This document shows, one piece after another, positions 47,602 through 60,206 of a stretch of DNA of 64,000 nt. The position numbers were made by a program, and so were the translations under genes. The notes beneath the pieces were generated by a model. It worked only from the letters and a program-made list of their open reading frames with translations, was not told where the DNA came from and ran no database searches. Positions within the stretch are counted from its first letter, which is position 1, and every line of letters begins with the position of its first letter. This DNA is from Membranipora membranacea (taxonomy: Eukaryota > Bryozoa > Gymnolaemata > Cheilostomatida > Membraniporidae): contig OU612072.1 in the NCBI GenBank assembly GCA_914767715.1, positions 16,184,001-16,248,000 on the forward strand, in the 5' to 3' direction.

Positions 47602-48708
47602 ATGGATCAAGAGGAAATCAGTGAAAAGATAAGGGTAAGATCATTCTTTCATCATTGTTCACTCAAGTGAGTCTCCTCTCTCTCTCTAGTTAGTTTAGTT
47701 TGATTAAAACAAGGAATGGTAATGGACATGCCATTGTGTGATTGATATAATTGCAATTGGTTGTAGTCCTACAACAGCTTTCTTACAATAATAATTTTAC
47801 ATATGGAACACTTATAGGAATAACTTGTAGGCCTATTGATGGAAAGCAATGGCACACTCTCAACCAAAGAGCAGGGCCCACCCAATGAACTAAAGGTTTA
47901 GTTCATTGGCCCACCCACCCCGACTCACGACAGCCTGCCCAGGCTTAGGTGGCATAGCATACTAACTAGCCAAAAGTATAAGGCGTTGCCATACAAAAAC
48001 CAGTCATATCACAATTATATTCATTTTTTTTTAGAAAGCTATCAAAGCCAAATTAACAGAACTTGGCAGCTACATAGGTGAGTGAACCTTGGTTTGATTT
48101 GTAAGGTTCATAGTCCTACTTGTGTACACAAAGAGCCATCAGGTATTGACATCTCTTTCATTCTTAGGCCTTTTACTCGTCAGAGTCGGCAAGTATTGGT
48201 CCTCCTCCTGTCAACTCGCTGTATGAGATGGGAGGGTTCCTTTCAAATTTCTCACACAGAAGGAAAATGCCATACAGGTCTACAAAACATTACTGTATTG
48301 GTGACCTCCGTTTAACTGTGAACAGTAGGTACACTAATGAAAGATATTCACCACTTGCTTTCAGCGCATCTACCTTTAGTTACAGCAGCTTGTATTTGCT
48401 CATTCACCAAATGTTTTGCAGGGAGAACTCAAGTATCACACTGCCAAACATTTTAAGACTGTTGATAGTGGTTCTTTTAGTCATTCTTTTCACCATTGAA
48501 TTAATTCACCGCATATATATCGCCTAACACCGGAATTTTTTATGCCTATCTTGAGTAGGAAATGTTGACAGAAAAGTCCTCATATGATTATAGATGATGA
48601 ACTACCTGATTATATAATGGTGATGATAGCCAATAAGAAGCCTGTAGACCAGATGACCTCAGATCTTGACCTTTTTCTTGGTGATAATGCTGATCCTTTC
48701 ACTCAATG
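47602..48708 (+). other. ZC3H14: ZC3H14 exons 1-3: N-terminal Nab2-like domain
   Basis: Spliced product begins MDQEEISEKIRKAIKAKL, continues TELGSYIDDELPDYIMV and ends exon 3 with LDLFLGDNADPFTQW. The YIMVMIANKK segment and DQMTxDLxLFL pattern match the N-terminal PWI-like domain of animal ZC3H14, which in yeast Nab2 docks to the nuclear pore protein Mlp1. Phases are 0, 1 and 2. The clear start context and family match fix the initiation codon. Confidence 0.92.
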
Positions 48709-51700
48709 GTAAGTCTTTGTACTGGTTTAACTTGTGTTCCTTAACTGTGTCAACATGGTTGTAGGCGTAAAATAAGCTACCCATATACCTCCCTTGATTG
48801 CACTAGGAGCTCCTCACAGCAAGAAAACAGCTAATCGAGTTATTGGGTTATCCAACCTAACCTTTCTCTATGGGTGTCACCAATTGAGTGTGTTCAAAAT
48901 ATGTAAAAGTTGAGTTGTCAAGATCTCTGCGTACATTGACCAACATGCAGAGTCTAGCAATGTATAAGCTTGAACATGAGCCCCTTGGGGCCTTACTTTT
49001 TCCTAAATTTTAACCTTCAATATCTTGATTTTAATGGGTTGGCGATTTTAATTGCAGGCTCGAGAACCTTTTGAATCGTCTGCAGTCTGTAGCTAAATCA
49101 GTAGTGAAAGCTGAGCCAAAGTCCACCACACTCGGCCCTTCAGACACCAAACAGAAGAGAGTAAAGAATGAGAGTCAGCCTCAGTCTGAGGGTGATCGAC
49201 CTCTGACCCCCACTGCCTCTGTGGTAGCTCCGCCCCCTGCTGCCGTAGAGACCACTGAAGGTTATACTGTAGAAGATGAGGCTGAAGACGGAGAGCTGGT
49301 TACTCAGCCTGCCGCTGTACTCACACTACACGCTCAGGAGGAGGGTATGTGGGGTTTAGTGAGGGAATGAAAGGCAATTGATATTATTATAGTTGAGAAG
49401 AAAAAAAGAAGTAGCAACCTGATATGAAAGTTGGGCAGCAATATTTTATGAAACAAATTTTCCATTGAGAGGAATATCTGCTTTAACCTATCTCTATACT
49501 GCGCAACCATATGAGGTTCCCGTGTCGTTTTTTCTCTAATTTTCTCTATATTGACTCCCCTGTAAACCATTCATTATCTATCATTTTGGGTGGAACGATT
49601 TTCACCTACAGTTTGAAATCTATATGTACAAAATAATTGTACACTACATCAACATCCGTTGTTCATCATAGTTTGACTAATTCTGATGTAGATGAAGTTG
49701 AATTTGAAGATGATGATGACGATGATGAGCCTGTGATCCGGCCTAAGACTATACCAAAGCAGTCCACCGCCCCGAAAAGTAGGAATTCAGCTTCAGTAAG
49801 ACCTGCAGTTTCTAAGGCTAGGTCTGCAGTGACAAAGTCACATCCCAAATCCTCCTTTAGATCATCAGATGGTGAGAATACAGAATATTCTTCACCCATT
49901 TTGTATTTTACTTTTCTTTGTCACACTTGATCTTTTTTCTGTTTCACCCTATTAAGATGTGCTATCTTAAGAAAAGGTAGAATTTGGAGGCTAGTTACTC
50001 TATTCCATATCCTGCTGTGTCCAGCCGCATTTCCTCGAATCATGTCAAGTTGCATCTCAATCCAGTGTGTAAGGTTGTTTCGATATACATCATATTTCCT
50101 GATCAAATGATATGAACTGACATACCTTGCTTAGTTTAATTAATGGTCCCCCTGCGCAGAATCAGAAAATTGGTGCTATGTTGAGCCCAACCTTTTAAAG
50201 CTGATCGGTTGTACACCCCAAAATTTTGATTGTTGTAGGTGTTAAGTCAGAGAAGCTGGCTCGCACTTCTGAAGCACCAAGTGATCTGCTATCAGCCAGG
50301 AAGCGCATGATTTCTACTAGGTAAAGGAAACTAGATAATAATACTCTTTCATTAGGAGAAGAAGTGATGTAGCAGTTAAAGTGTCAGTCCTTCGTCAGTC
50401 GGCCATGTTAGGCTTTAAAGATCTCGGACTGAAAAGTCATTAGGGCATATGAAAAATAACAGCCTATGAACCTTATTGCAGAAAAACTGCTGCAAAGTCT
50501 GAACATTGGGATCAAAATGGATCATAGTGATTCATTGCCTCCACCTTACCACTATGATCCGCTATGATCCACTATGATCCTTACTTTTATATTTAAAAAA
50601 AAACTAAAATGCTATGTTCCACAATTTTTTTTATTATGTTTATTTGCCGTAAATGAACTCACAATGTTCTATTTACTGGGGAAATAATCCACTTTTCTAA
50701 TAGGAAAGACCCTTTAACAAGCAGCAGCCAATACTATGAAACCAGGTCAAAACCAACCCTGTTTATTAAAATCTCTTTCATAATCTTGATATACCATAAC
50801 GGATGTCTGAGAGGTTGGTTGTGAGTTCTATGAATCTCTGCAAGTCATACAGTTCACACAAGTTCACCAACCCCAATTACCTAATAACTGCAGAGCGTTT
50901 GCCTCCATAGAACAGATTATATGGTACAAACAAAAATAAGGGGAGCAACTTTTTGCATCTATGTAGGCTCCTGTAGTCATTTTCATGTAATTTAAGTAAT
51001 TGTTTCTCTTGATTTTTCACAATAGGAAAGTGATGCAGCATCAGCTCCCTATAACGTTTTCTGCCATGTACATTATATCATTATATATGTATGAAGTCTT
51101 ACTTTTAGAGGAGACAGTGAAGCCTTTGTACCTCGAGCAGAAGTGCAGCCCTCACGTCGGGCCATACAACCACCCGCCCCTACCAGGGATAATACAGATG
51201 ATGGAATCAGGTAATCATGGCTCGCAAATACTGACGATTTCTTCATTAAACAGAAGAAATAAAGAGATTTGAATGGAGTAGGGGTCAAATGTTTAAATGA
51301 CATGTCAATCAAGATTGAAGGTTTCAGTAAAGTGTAAGTTAAACCATAGACTTAAAGGCTACCCAATGACCTATGCATGTTATAGTCAGGTCAGTCAGTT
51401 ATGTCAGTTAGATTTGCATGGTAGAAAAATTATTGATTGTGAATAAAGCGCATCCTATAATGGAAGGTAACTCTAATTCTCTGCATTATGATGTCACAAA
51501 GCAAATCTGACAAAACTTTATCGAAAATAACTGCCTTACTATAACATGCATTGGTCTTTGGGTAGTCTTTAGCAAAATTAATGCATAGTTTCAATGTAGA
51601 ATAATCTCTCACGCCATGGACTTTCAAACTTTGAAAAGATCAGACAATTTTTGATTTACAGATCTCGAAGTCCTCCTCCTCGCAGGCGCAGTTCAGATAG

Positions 51701-54700
51701 AGGTCGAGGTAGGAGTCGTAGTAGGTCTCCTGGCGCTCGTCGCGGTCCTGTTAGCGCCAGACTTGGCCGATCCGCAGTCTCAGGAAACAACAGAGATAAG
51801 CTAGACGATAGACTGAGAGATCTAGCTAGTGGTAGGAGAGATGAGCATAGACCGAGAGACGGCGACAGCAGGCGAGAGGACAATAGAAGAGATAGAGACA
51901 GAGATAGACCTGCAGCTGGGTACGATAATAGAGAAAGGTCAGGAAGAGACTTCAGACCCTTCACTAAAAGACCCGTCTGGTAGGTTTATAATTTTAAACT
52001 CCGGTTCAACTTCAATCTTAGTACAAAGACAGGTTTGTGGTTGCACATCACTGCCAACATCCTGAAAAATTTAAGTAGTGTCACTCTCTTTCCCTACATA
52101 ATGATATCACTGTGAGCAGTACAAGAAACTAGCACTTCCTGTTCGTAGTGACATCATTATGCAGGGAATGAGTGTTACTTTCCCTTGTGGGAGACACTCT
52201 TTTCACCATAAATAATTCATTCCAAGTAGAGCATTGAAATGGTTTAGGCAATTCTTACATTAATTTTTCATAAAGTAACTGCCTGAATAGTACATGCATC
52301 GGTCTTTGGGTAGTCTTTAATTTTCCCTGTCTAGTTTACTTTGTGTTTCCTTGGACCAAAGCTTGTCTGTTCTTCAGCTTAGAATATTGAATCAACTGTC
52401 CAAAAGGAGTGCAGTTGCATACTGTGTTGGGACAGGGCTGTTTATGAATGTAGGAAGTAATCCCTCTGTTTATGTAATTTCAGGCGTGAAGCTGGAAGCG
52501 GTAGGGACAAATCCCCATCTGGTGGTGAGATGACATCACAGCTCGGTGCATCTGTACCCAGAGTAGATCTAGTGTCTGATGATAGTGACGAAGAAGGACA
52601 GGTTAGTCCTAGAAAGATTTCATTGAGTTTCAATTCTAGCATTCAACTCTGGCAACACTACTTTCCTACATCAACTTCTTCCAATTATATATTTATTTTG
52701 AGAATATTAATACTTGGCCAATCATGTTTGGTATGCTTGTTACTCAAACAAAATGGTGGACGAGAGTTTATAATTGAAATATTTAAAATTTTCTAATTCA
52801 ATATAATTTATTTTAACATGCAAATTTAGAAGGAGTACATCATTACGCATCAAATATCAAACTATAACTTTTGTGGTCGTCTGCCTCTAACTAAAGAGCC
52901 TCTACTGACTAACCAAAGAAATAAACATTCTTCCTGTTTAGGTTGGAGGTTTGGCGAGTGTGCTGAAGATACCGGAGCGTAGAAGTAGTGTACCTGAGAA
53001 ACTACAGGCCAATAGGAAGTTACTGATGAAAGCCATGGCTGAGGTCAACAAGTCTGTACCAGCTCCTAACTTAGGTATGTGCGGGCTTAGCATGAGTTTG
53101 GACTTGAGTCTTGTCTGAAGTCTACAATTTGTAACTAATGAACCGCTTAGATATGACTCACTTAGATTATGACCTGCATCTACTAGTGACTATACTAGAC
53201 TAGACTAGTGACTCATCTAAAATTGGCTCCTCACTCACGGCTCCCAGTTGCGATACCGACCCTTAATCGACTATTACAGTGTATTTTCCATAGTGTACCG
53301 AAATAGAGCTAGCTCAAATAAGGATTGTGTGGGGAAATCTTCGAATAGAATAGTGTAAAAGAATGTACTGAAAATGTTTTTAAGAGGCTCTGATTACTGA
53401 ATATATTGACAGGGAAGGGTCTTAAGAAAGATTTTCCAGGGCTTACTACATTTCAGCTATTCTAACTTGGGTAAGTTTAAACTACTGCTGCCACTCATGC
53501 AAATTTGCGCTCAATGAGTTCTGCATAGCTCCAAGATAATTAATTGAGACTTAAATCTCATTATTGTCACCTAATGGGCAAATAATTTGCACAAACTGAT
53601 CTTCAAATTCAGGGCATGAAATCTACACACCAGCTTATGACGTGTACAATTTGCACTAGTAAGATGGTAAATACGTCACCTGTTGTGGTAGATAATTAAT
53701 TTCATACCCTAATTTTGACGATCAGTTTGTGCAAATTATTTGCTCATTAGGTGACAATGCTTAGATTGCAGCCTCATTTTATTAGTTTTGAGCTATACAG
53801 AATTCTATAAGCACACATTTGGCTGTGTGGCAGTCGTGGTTTAAGATGCACCTCTTGTAACCAGCAACTCAAACAGCATGTATTGTGTATTTACAGAACT
53901 TGTCACAGTAGAGGACTCATCCTCCGACCCTGACAAGCCGTCCGCTGAGCAGAGAATAGACACTAAGAGACTCTCAGCAAAGCAGCGAATTGGCAGCACA
54001 AGGTCACCAAGAGGTCAGCCTTGGCCGCAGATACGGACTGGCGGTGTCCGGGACCTCGCTGAGCGAATCAACCGACGATCTCCTGATTATAAAAGAAGGA
54101 AATCTAGATCTCTCTCCCGATCTAGGTCCAGGTCTCCTCTAGATTATGATGGTTAGTGTTGAATATCCTTTTTGGGGGATAGGGGATGGCACAATCGGTT
54201 AGCTCGCTTGCTATTCACTGCTAGGCAATTGTCGGTTTGAGACCTTTCAATGCTGATTGTTCCAGCCCCCAGCACCCTCAGGTGTATACCTCTCCTGTGT
54301 ACTAGTCTTCTGACTTACTCATGGAAAGACATGCAGACAAGCTTGGAAGACATGCAGACAAGCTGGAAAGACAGCTGAAACTCACTTCAGGGGTGCTGCA
54401 GGATTTGTTGGTTCTAGTTCCACTGGGGGAGCTGTCAAGGTTGATTGTTTCAGCCCCCAGGGGTACCCTCTCCTAAACCACTCCTCCATTTTACTGTACA
54501 TGGCACTTACATTTTGTAAAACTTTTAATTCATAAAGCAAAATGTAAGAAGTGACAAATACTAGTTATTGTTATTCAACAATGTCAAAAGGCTTACCGTA
54601 AGGTCGTGTTTTGTAGCCGCATGGTTAATGTCCATGAGTGGTTAAAACTTAGTCAAGCATACCGCGGTTATAATAAGGGCATTGTTTGTATAGGCAGGCG

Positions 54701-57700
54701 GCTAATGAGTGAACATACATTATACTAACTCAGTTGTAACATGCTAGCATCGACTATATATCTCTTATTTTTATTAACAATATCCGACCTCAGAAGAGAC
54801 ATATAAAATTGGAGAGCTCAATGTATTGACCTTCAAGGTCAAGCAGTTGTTGCCTCGTTACACCTACATAAAATTATCATCCAATTAGAAACGATCTGAC
54901 CAATAGTTAACCAATCAGCATTCTTCTTCTCCAACCAGTCGATGCAATGCTTATTATTATGGCAGACAGAAATGTATCATAATGTTTTGTTTTGAAGAAG
55001 TAAGTAGGACAGCTGTGGGCTGTGGTCAGGTCTGTGCAGTGTGGTGGGAGGGCATTAGCATGTAACACATAGTGTGCATATTTCTTGATCATTATATTGC
55101 CTGGGCGGCTAGATATTGTCGTTAAATGACAGTGGGCTTGCTGGTGTGATATGGCTAAAATCTTTGTTTTGTTTCCTAAATTAATCCAGGCTTGTTCACC
55201 AACAAGCCACGTGGTTACAATACGCGACCTTACGGTAGTGTGATGTGATATTTGATGTTGTGTGTCAGAGAGGCTCTATTAATAATGGTCAATTTTAATT
55301 GTGGCAAGCAAAGCCTAAGCACCAAAATTCTATTCCATCAGATTGCCACTGGAATAGAATATATGAATTCAACTTGATGTTACTCACATATCCGAATTAA
55401 CCTTGATGAACAGTGGCAGTAGCACATTTAGTCTTAGTTTAGGTGAAATAACCTTTGCCAATACTGTTACACTGTATTTTCTCATGTAATAGTTAAAGAC
55501 TACCCGAAGACCAAAGCAGGTCATAGTCAGGCAGTTACTTATGATAAAATTGTGTCAGATTTACATGGTAAAAAATGTAATGCTCTAATTGGCATGAATT
55601 ATTGATGGTGGAAAGTGTGCCTTCCATATGGCAAAGTAACTCTTATGCTCTGCATTATGATGTCATAGTGAACAGGAAATGCTTATTTCTTGTATTGCAC
55701 ATCCTGTTCACTGTGTCATCATAACGCAGCAAATGAGAGTGACCTTCCCTTATGGGAGGCACTCTTTCAACCGTCAATAATTCATACCAAGAAGAGCATT
55801 TAATTTTTTACTATGTGAATATGACATAACTATATTGTAAGTAACTGCCTGAATATAACATGGTTTGGTTTTTAAGTGCGCTAGCCACTTGATTTCTTCA
55901 AAATGCTGTAATTATCCCGTGTATGTATTGATGGTTTTACAGAGGAAGATTTGTTAGAGGTTCTTGCATTGCTCAAAGAAAAGAAACGGCGTAAGCAACA
56001 GGGCAGTGAGTCTGTGCCTGACGAACCTGTCAAGGACACCGTTGTCACTCACAAGCTCACCGATAATATAAAGAAGCGAGTAGGAGACACAAGAAGGCGG
56101 GAGGGAGATGTCAGATTACGATTAGGTCGCAGAGCTGGAGGTAATAGAAAAGAAGAGATATTAGATAGCATATCACCTTCCCCTGAACAGATAGGTGTTG
56201 ATGAGACTGGAAATAGGGACAGGTAAACATTGGAAGCATTGTTTGCATTTACATTGTTTGCATTAGCAGTTGCATTAGCAAATGTTTGCATTTGCATTAG
56301 CATTGTTTGCATTGGTTGCATTTACTTTTTAATGTGGCTTTCTTCTCTTTCTTTTCTTAGGGAAACAAGCTTTCAAGTTACACTGTTTTTTCTGTTAAAT
56401 ACTACCCAAAGATCAATGCATGGTATAGTCGGTTGCTTTTGATAAGGTTATGTTAGATTGGCATGGTCAAAAATTCCAATGCCCTACTTGGCATGATTTA
56501 TTGATGGCGGAAAGAGTGCGTCATATAAGGGAAGGCAACTCTCATTCCCTACATTATGTCACTATATCACAAGTTCTATGTCCAAAACTCATCATGCAGA
56601 GAATGAGAGTTACCTTTCTTTATGGGATGCACTCTTTCCACCATCAATAATTCATGCCAAGTTGAGCATTGAAGTTTTTACCATGCAAATCTGACATAAG
56701 ACTATATAATGCATTGGTCTTTGGGTGGTATTTAATGATGTTATTCCCAGCATCTGGTCATTTATGCTTATGACCAATGATATGTTGGACTTGTAATAAT
56801 GTGGCAATATACAGTTGATAGTTACTTTGTTTGGGGGGAAAAAGAAAGAAAATAGAAGGGGTTAGATAGTTGATTTTCAGTTTTGAAGTTCCAAAGATTT
56901 ATTCTGCATCGCAACTAATTAATATCTAGCTAATATAGCCTAGACAAGTTTCATATTTTCTCCAACTGATGTTTTATATTGTGGCTTTCTCATTCCAATC
57001 ACAATGGACACTTCTACAGCAAATTGAAATCAAATCATCTTATTTTGTTGTATAGCGGTGGTGCCAGCCCTAAGTTTGTTGTGACATTGGACGCAGTATC
57101 AGACATGTCCAAACTTCTACCGTACGCCGCCGCTGGAACTCTGGATATAGATGATCTAGACTTGTTAGACAATTCTAGCGCTGACGCAGCTATGGGCTCT
57201 GACACCAACAGAACTGAGGTGAGTGTACTCATTAAAATATAGCTTGAGTGCTGTGTTTGGTTTGGGGTGGGACATGGCGCTTCACTTTTTACACGAGTTA
57301 TAACACTATCACTCCTTGAAGAATACATAATTAGCATTCCATCTTATATGGTTTATCCACTCACTCAAATTGATTGAGATTGATCAGAGCAGTTGGTCAA
57401 CTGCTCTGAAATAAGATGCAATATAAAATGGAGTCAGCATAGGAACAGTTTGATGGATCAGCCTCGAATTCCACAACTTAACTTCTGATTGTTTTGGTCC
57501 ATGAAACACGCAAGAGTAGCAAAGATCAAGTTTGATTGTTCACATGTTTGTAGTTATCCTCCTATCCTGTCCACCAGGGCGCACCTAATCTGAGGTAGCC
57601 AAGAAGGAAAGAAATGGCTCTTTCCGTTATATAGTTTCATTTGACTTGTTTCAATATCTAGTCTTGATACCCGCTCCGGAGTGGTGTAATCTTGCCTTGC

Positions 57701-60206
57701 CAAACTTTTGACGCTTTGTGTAAATCTGATTGTTTTTTTTTACAGGATGATATTATCTCTATGGATCTGAATTCTCCTTCTATTATCAGTGGAGACCCAA
57801 CAGATATATCCAACATGTGAGCGCAAAATACCGTCATAGTGACGTTATCCTATCAGATTACGCTTTCCCAAGTGCCCGGATTGCTTGTGGTGGCATTCCA
57901 ATATAAATGATCATGGAATACCGCTAAGCCAGCCAGCAGGAGCGGCAGGGGGATCGGGAACCTTGCCAACATAACATAGCTGTTAGGTTCTTGCTAAAAT
58001 ATCAGCAACGTGTCAAGTAGTGTTTTGATAAGTTTTAAATTTCACCTGCCTCGTATATTACCAGTCAATGAACTCCAAGATGCAACTGAGTTATATACAC
58101 ACTGACATCAAGATTACACTTTCAGAATATATTTCTCTTATCATAGAGTCAATGTAGCTTGAGTTCTTCATGTGTGCCCACCCCTAATGCTCTAAATATA
58201 CCTCGGTTCATCCCACCATATTCCCTCTGATGGTACTCAAGCTAGGAAAAATTATTCATCCTCTTTCGATCAGAGATAAAGATGCAAAAGTTTATCACAT
58301 GATCCATGTGAGAAATTATTTTTTTTATGTTTGATGAAAAGTCAAGCGATCTCCTATATATACATTTCTTTGTCATCTTTGTAGATTGTGCCGATTTCTT
58401 CCTAACTGTAAGGCAGGAGACGTATGTCCCTTCCTACACCCCATATGTAAGAACTACCCTAACTGTAGATTTGGATCATCATGTAAATACAAACATCCCG
58501 GGATAACTAGTGCTGCGCAGAGACCAGGAATTACTACTAGTGCTGGACCGATGTCATCAGTTATGTGTAAATTTGATGTCGCTTGCACTAAACCAAACTG
58601 TCCGTATAAACACACCAATTCGAAGAAATTAGTCAATCCAGGTATATTAAGCTATCTTTTATTATACTGATCCTCCTTTAGCAATGTTTAGTATTCTGTA
58701 AACATTTCCTTATATAATCATTGGCCAGTCTAAAAAGTTTATTTAACTCTAGTTTTCCCATTCAGGTCGTCATCCTACCTACGATCATTCAAATTATTGT
58801 ATCAAAACTTGGAAACTATTCAGTGTGTCCGGGTCTTGTCATGTCATTCTGATTGACTTCCATCCAGTGATAGCTCATTGGCCAATTGAATAGCTGTCAA
58901 TTTGAGAAAACTATGTTGGCTTGACTTTCAGCCTGTGCAGATATGATAAAAAACTTGCCAGAATGATTCATTTTATTTTGCAGGAGTTGTGCTCTCTCAT
59001 CTGAAGTTAAATCCCACAGCCACTGTGAAGCCTCCTTCTAAAACAATATGCAGATTTCATCCTAAGTGTACAAGTATGGACTGTGTCTATCTACATCCTA
59101 TGGTAAGACATGACGACATGTTACTTTACGTGTTGATTTATTGTTTGATAACCACAAAGAGCTGTTTACAATACAGATTTTGAGTAAATTTATGTGACTG
59201 TCTATGAAAATATTCTTCTAGAATGGCACACTTTTTTTTATAATACCTATCGATTGCTCTTCTTAGTGATTACAACAGATTTCGTCTCTTCTTCTTGTTC
59301 CATCAATCCATCATCTACCGCCTGAACTAAGCATCAGGAATAAATTGTTCTTGGCCTAGAACTTTGTTCGCACACAAACATTATTTTGTTTTGGCTTGTT
59401 TCCGGAGTCCGAGATGAGCGAGTTGTTGTCTGACCCAACTAGTAAACTCAGCAAAAGAATATCCCATCTATGACACTAATTATTGGCTGGCAGTCCAGGC
59501 TTTTGCGATTTCCTTTATTAGATTGGAACTGCTTCATGAATGAGTTTCTAATTGAAACTGAAGGCTGCGTATTTCAGTTCTATGCATCGCAAATTATGAT
59601 AAATGGAAGTATTATACATTTTCTTTGTAGCCGTGTAAGTTTGGGCTATCTTGTATGAGACGTACGTCCGGATGTAAGTTCTCTCATCCCAGTCTGCCAA
59701 CTAAGACACAACTAAAGTGGAGTAAGCCACTGGCAGCGGACAAGCAGCAGGGAAACAGCTCAGTGGAGGTGACAGCTCGGTCCTAAACTCTTACTACGAA
59801 CTCTCAAACATTGACTGAAGTTATCCGCTCGTTTGTAACTTGAGGAGTTACCTGCTCCCCTTATCTTAGCCTGTCTTGACAAGCTTGGTATGAGGGCGCT
59901 TTGTTACCCCCCTCACCCAGCCAAGCTTGTCAAGGCAAGCTCACCCTATCTATGCTAGTCACTAGAAGTTATCGGAAAATAATTTGTTTTTGAGCTTTTG
60001 AGAGTAAAAAACTGTTCAATGGATGAATTTGCAACACTGTTTTCTGGTTGCTCGTTTGTTGGATCAAATCATTTCTTGTATCTCTACAAACTTGACTCTT
60101 ATCATTTTAGTTAACCGTTCTGAATTATGCTGAGTTTGAGTTCAAGAAGTCAGTCATTAGTGACAAGTCCTATAAGAAAAGGAAGAAAACTGCAGTTATA
60201 CTATGA
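47602..60206 (+). CDS. ZC3H14: ZC3H14/Nab2-family nuclear poly(A)-binding zinc finger protein (929 aa, 18 exons)
   Basis: Coding exons: 47602-47634, 48035-48077, 48594-48708, 49058-49344, 49692-49871, 50239-50320, 51109-51210, 51662-51979, 52484-52601, 52942-53074, 53897-54151, 55943-56222, 57056-57218, 57746-57816, 58385-58641, 58984-59102, 59631-59768, 60111-60206. All junctions are GT-AG, phases match, and the sum is 930 codons with stop. Order of parts: N-terminal helical domain (residues 1-80), acidic and basic linkers, Arg/Ser-rich stretch (about 281-387), a second RS stretch in exon 11, the PKFVVTLD motif (about 655), five CCCH fingers (about 728-880) and a basic tail. The family binds poly(A) through the fingers, acts in the nucleus and limits poly(A) tail length. 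Human ZC3H14 is about 736 residues, so the linkers are longer here. Exon 18 is the least certain. Confidence 0.93.
47882..47909. repeat. Perfect 28 bp hairpin in ZC3H14 intron 1
   Basis: CCAATGAACTAAA, two G bases, then the exact complement. Too short to be a transposon by itself; may be a transposon relic or a small RNA hairpin. No flanking evidence for either. Confidence 0.6.
51352..51571. mobile_element. Foldback MITE copy A in ZC3H14 intron 7
   Basis: Ends TTAAAGGCTACCC and its complement GGGTAGTCTTTA. Shares with copies B-D the blocks CATGCATTGGTCTTTGGGTAG and GGAAGGTAACTCTAATTCTC. No coding capacity. Confidence 0.7.
51662..51979 (+). other. ZC3H14: ZC3H14 exon 8: Arg/Ser- and Arg/Asp-rich region
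   Basis: Encodes RSRSPPPRRRSSDRGRGRSR and further RDRDRDRP-type stretches across about 106 residues, typical of SR-like low-complexity regions in splicing and nuclear-speckle proteins. Human ZC3H14 localises to speckles, but an RS block of this size is not something I recall in it. Acceptor TTTACAG, donor GTAGGT; the donor splits a Trp codon completed by exon 9. Confidence 0.85.
52077..52320. mobile_element. Foldback MITE copy B in ZC3H14 intron 8
   Basis: Right end GCATCGGTCTTTGGGTAGTC is complete; the left part starts inside the element, so it is 5'-truncated or rearranged. Confidence 0.6.
53510..53808. mobile_element. Foldback element in ZC3H14 intron 10
   Basis: Two arms of about 90 bp with a loop of about 120 bp. 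The best-paired part is GTCACCTAATGGGCAAATAA (53,566) against its complement ending at 53,755, and the outer arms TTCTGCATAGCTC / TTCTGTATAGCTC also pair. No target duplication recognised. Confidence 0.6.
54596..55235. mobile_element. 640 bp Tc1/mariner-type non-autonomous element in ZC3H14 intron 11
   Basis: Inverted termini start CCGTAAGGTCGTGTTTTGTA on the left and match the complement of the right end with few mismatches. Both ends are bordered by TA (54,594-54,595; 55,236-55,237), the signature of Tc1/mariner insertion. No transposase ORF; the 61-residue minus ORF at 54,907 is not significant. Confidence 0.75.
55493..55875. mobile_element. Foldback MITE copy C in ZC3H14 intron 11
   Basis: About 380 bp, ends TTAAAGACTACCCGAAGACC and the complementary right end GGTTTGGTTTTTAA. 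The two halves are near-complementary, including TCCTGTTCACTGTG / CACAGTGAACAGG-type blocks. Confidence 0.7.
56225..56325. repeat. Imperfect TTTGCATT tandem repeat
   Basis: Irregular repeats of GTTTGCATT and TTGCATTAG-like units immediately after the exon 12 donor. Simple-sequence DNA; the small ORFs over it are not genes. Confidence 0.75.
56395..56735. mobile_element. Foldback MITE copy D in ZC3H14 intron 12
   Basis: About 340 bp, TTAAATACTACCCAAAGATC to GGTCTTTGGGTGGTATTTAA. Same family as A-C. The 66-residue ORF at 56,450 lies wholly inside the element. Confidence 0.7.
58385..59768 (+). other. ZC3H14: ZC3H14 exons 15-17: five CCCH zinc fingers
   Basis: Finger 1 CRFLPNCKAGDVCPFLH and finger 2 CKNYPNCRFGSSCKYKH (both C-x5-C-x5-C-x3-H), finger 3 CKFDVACTKPNCPYKH and finger 4 CRFHPKCTSMDCVYLH (C-x5-C-x4-C-x3-H) and finger 5, C-x5-C-x6-C-x3-H. 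The final finger is followed by QLKWSKP, matching the ALKWIRP that closes human ZC3H14. These tandem fingers are the poly(A)-binding part of Nab2/ZC3H14. Finger 5 is two residues longer between its second and third Cys than in the human protein. Confidence 0.93.
59871..59940. repeat. Inverted repeat in the last ZC3H14 intron
   Basis: CCTGTCTTGACAAGCTTGG and CCAAGCTTGTCAAGGCAAG face each other across about 30 bp. Could be a small foldback element. Lies between the alternative stop (59,784) and exon 18. Confidence 0.65.

Noticed and set aside
51000-51272. Exon of ZC3H14 starting at the CACAATAG acceptor near 51,026
   Set aside because: Its frame gives an unlikely hydrophobic stretch, whereas starting at 51,109 in another frame gives a linker-like sequence that keeps phase with exons 6 and 8.
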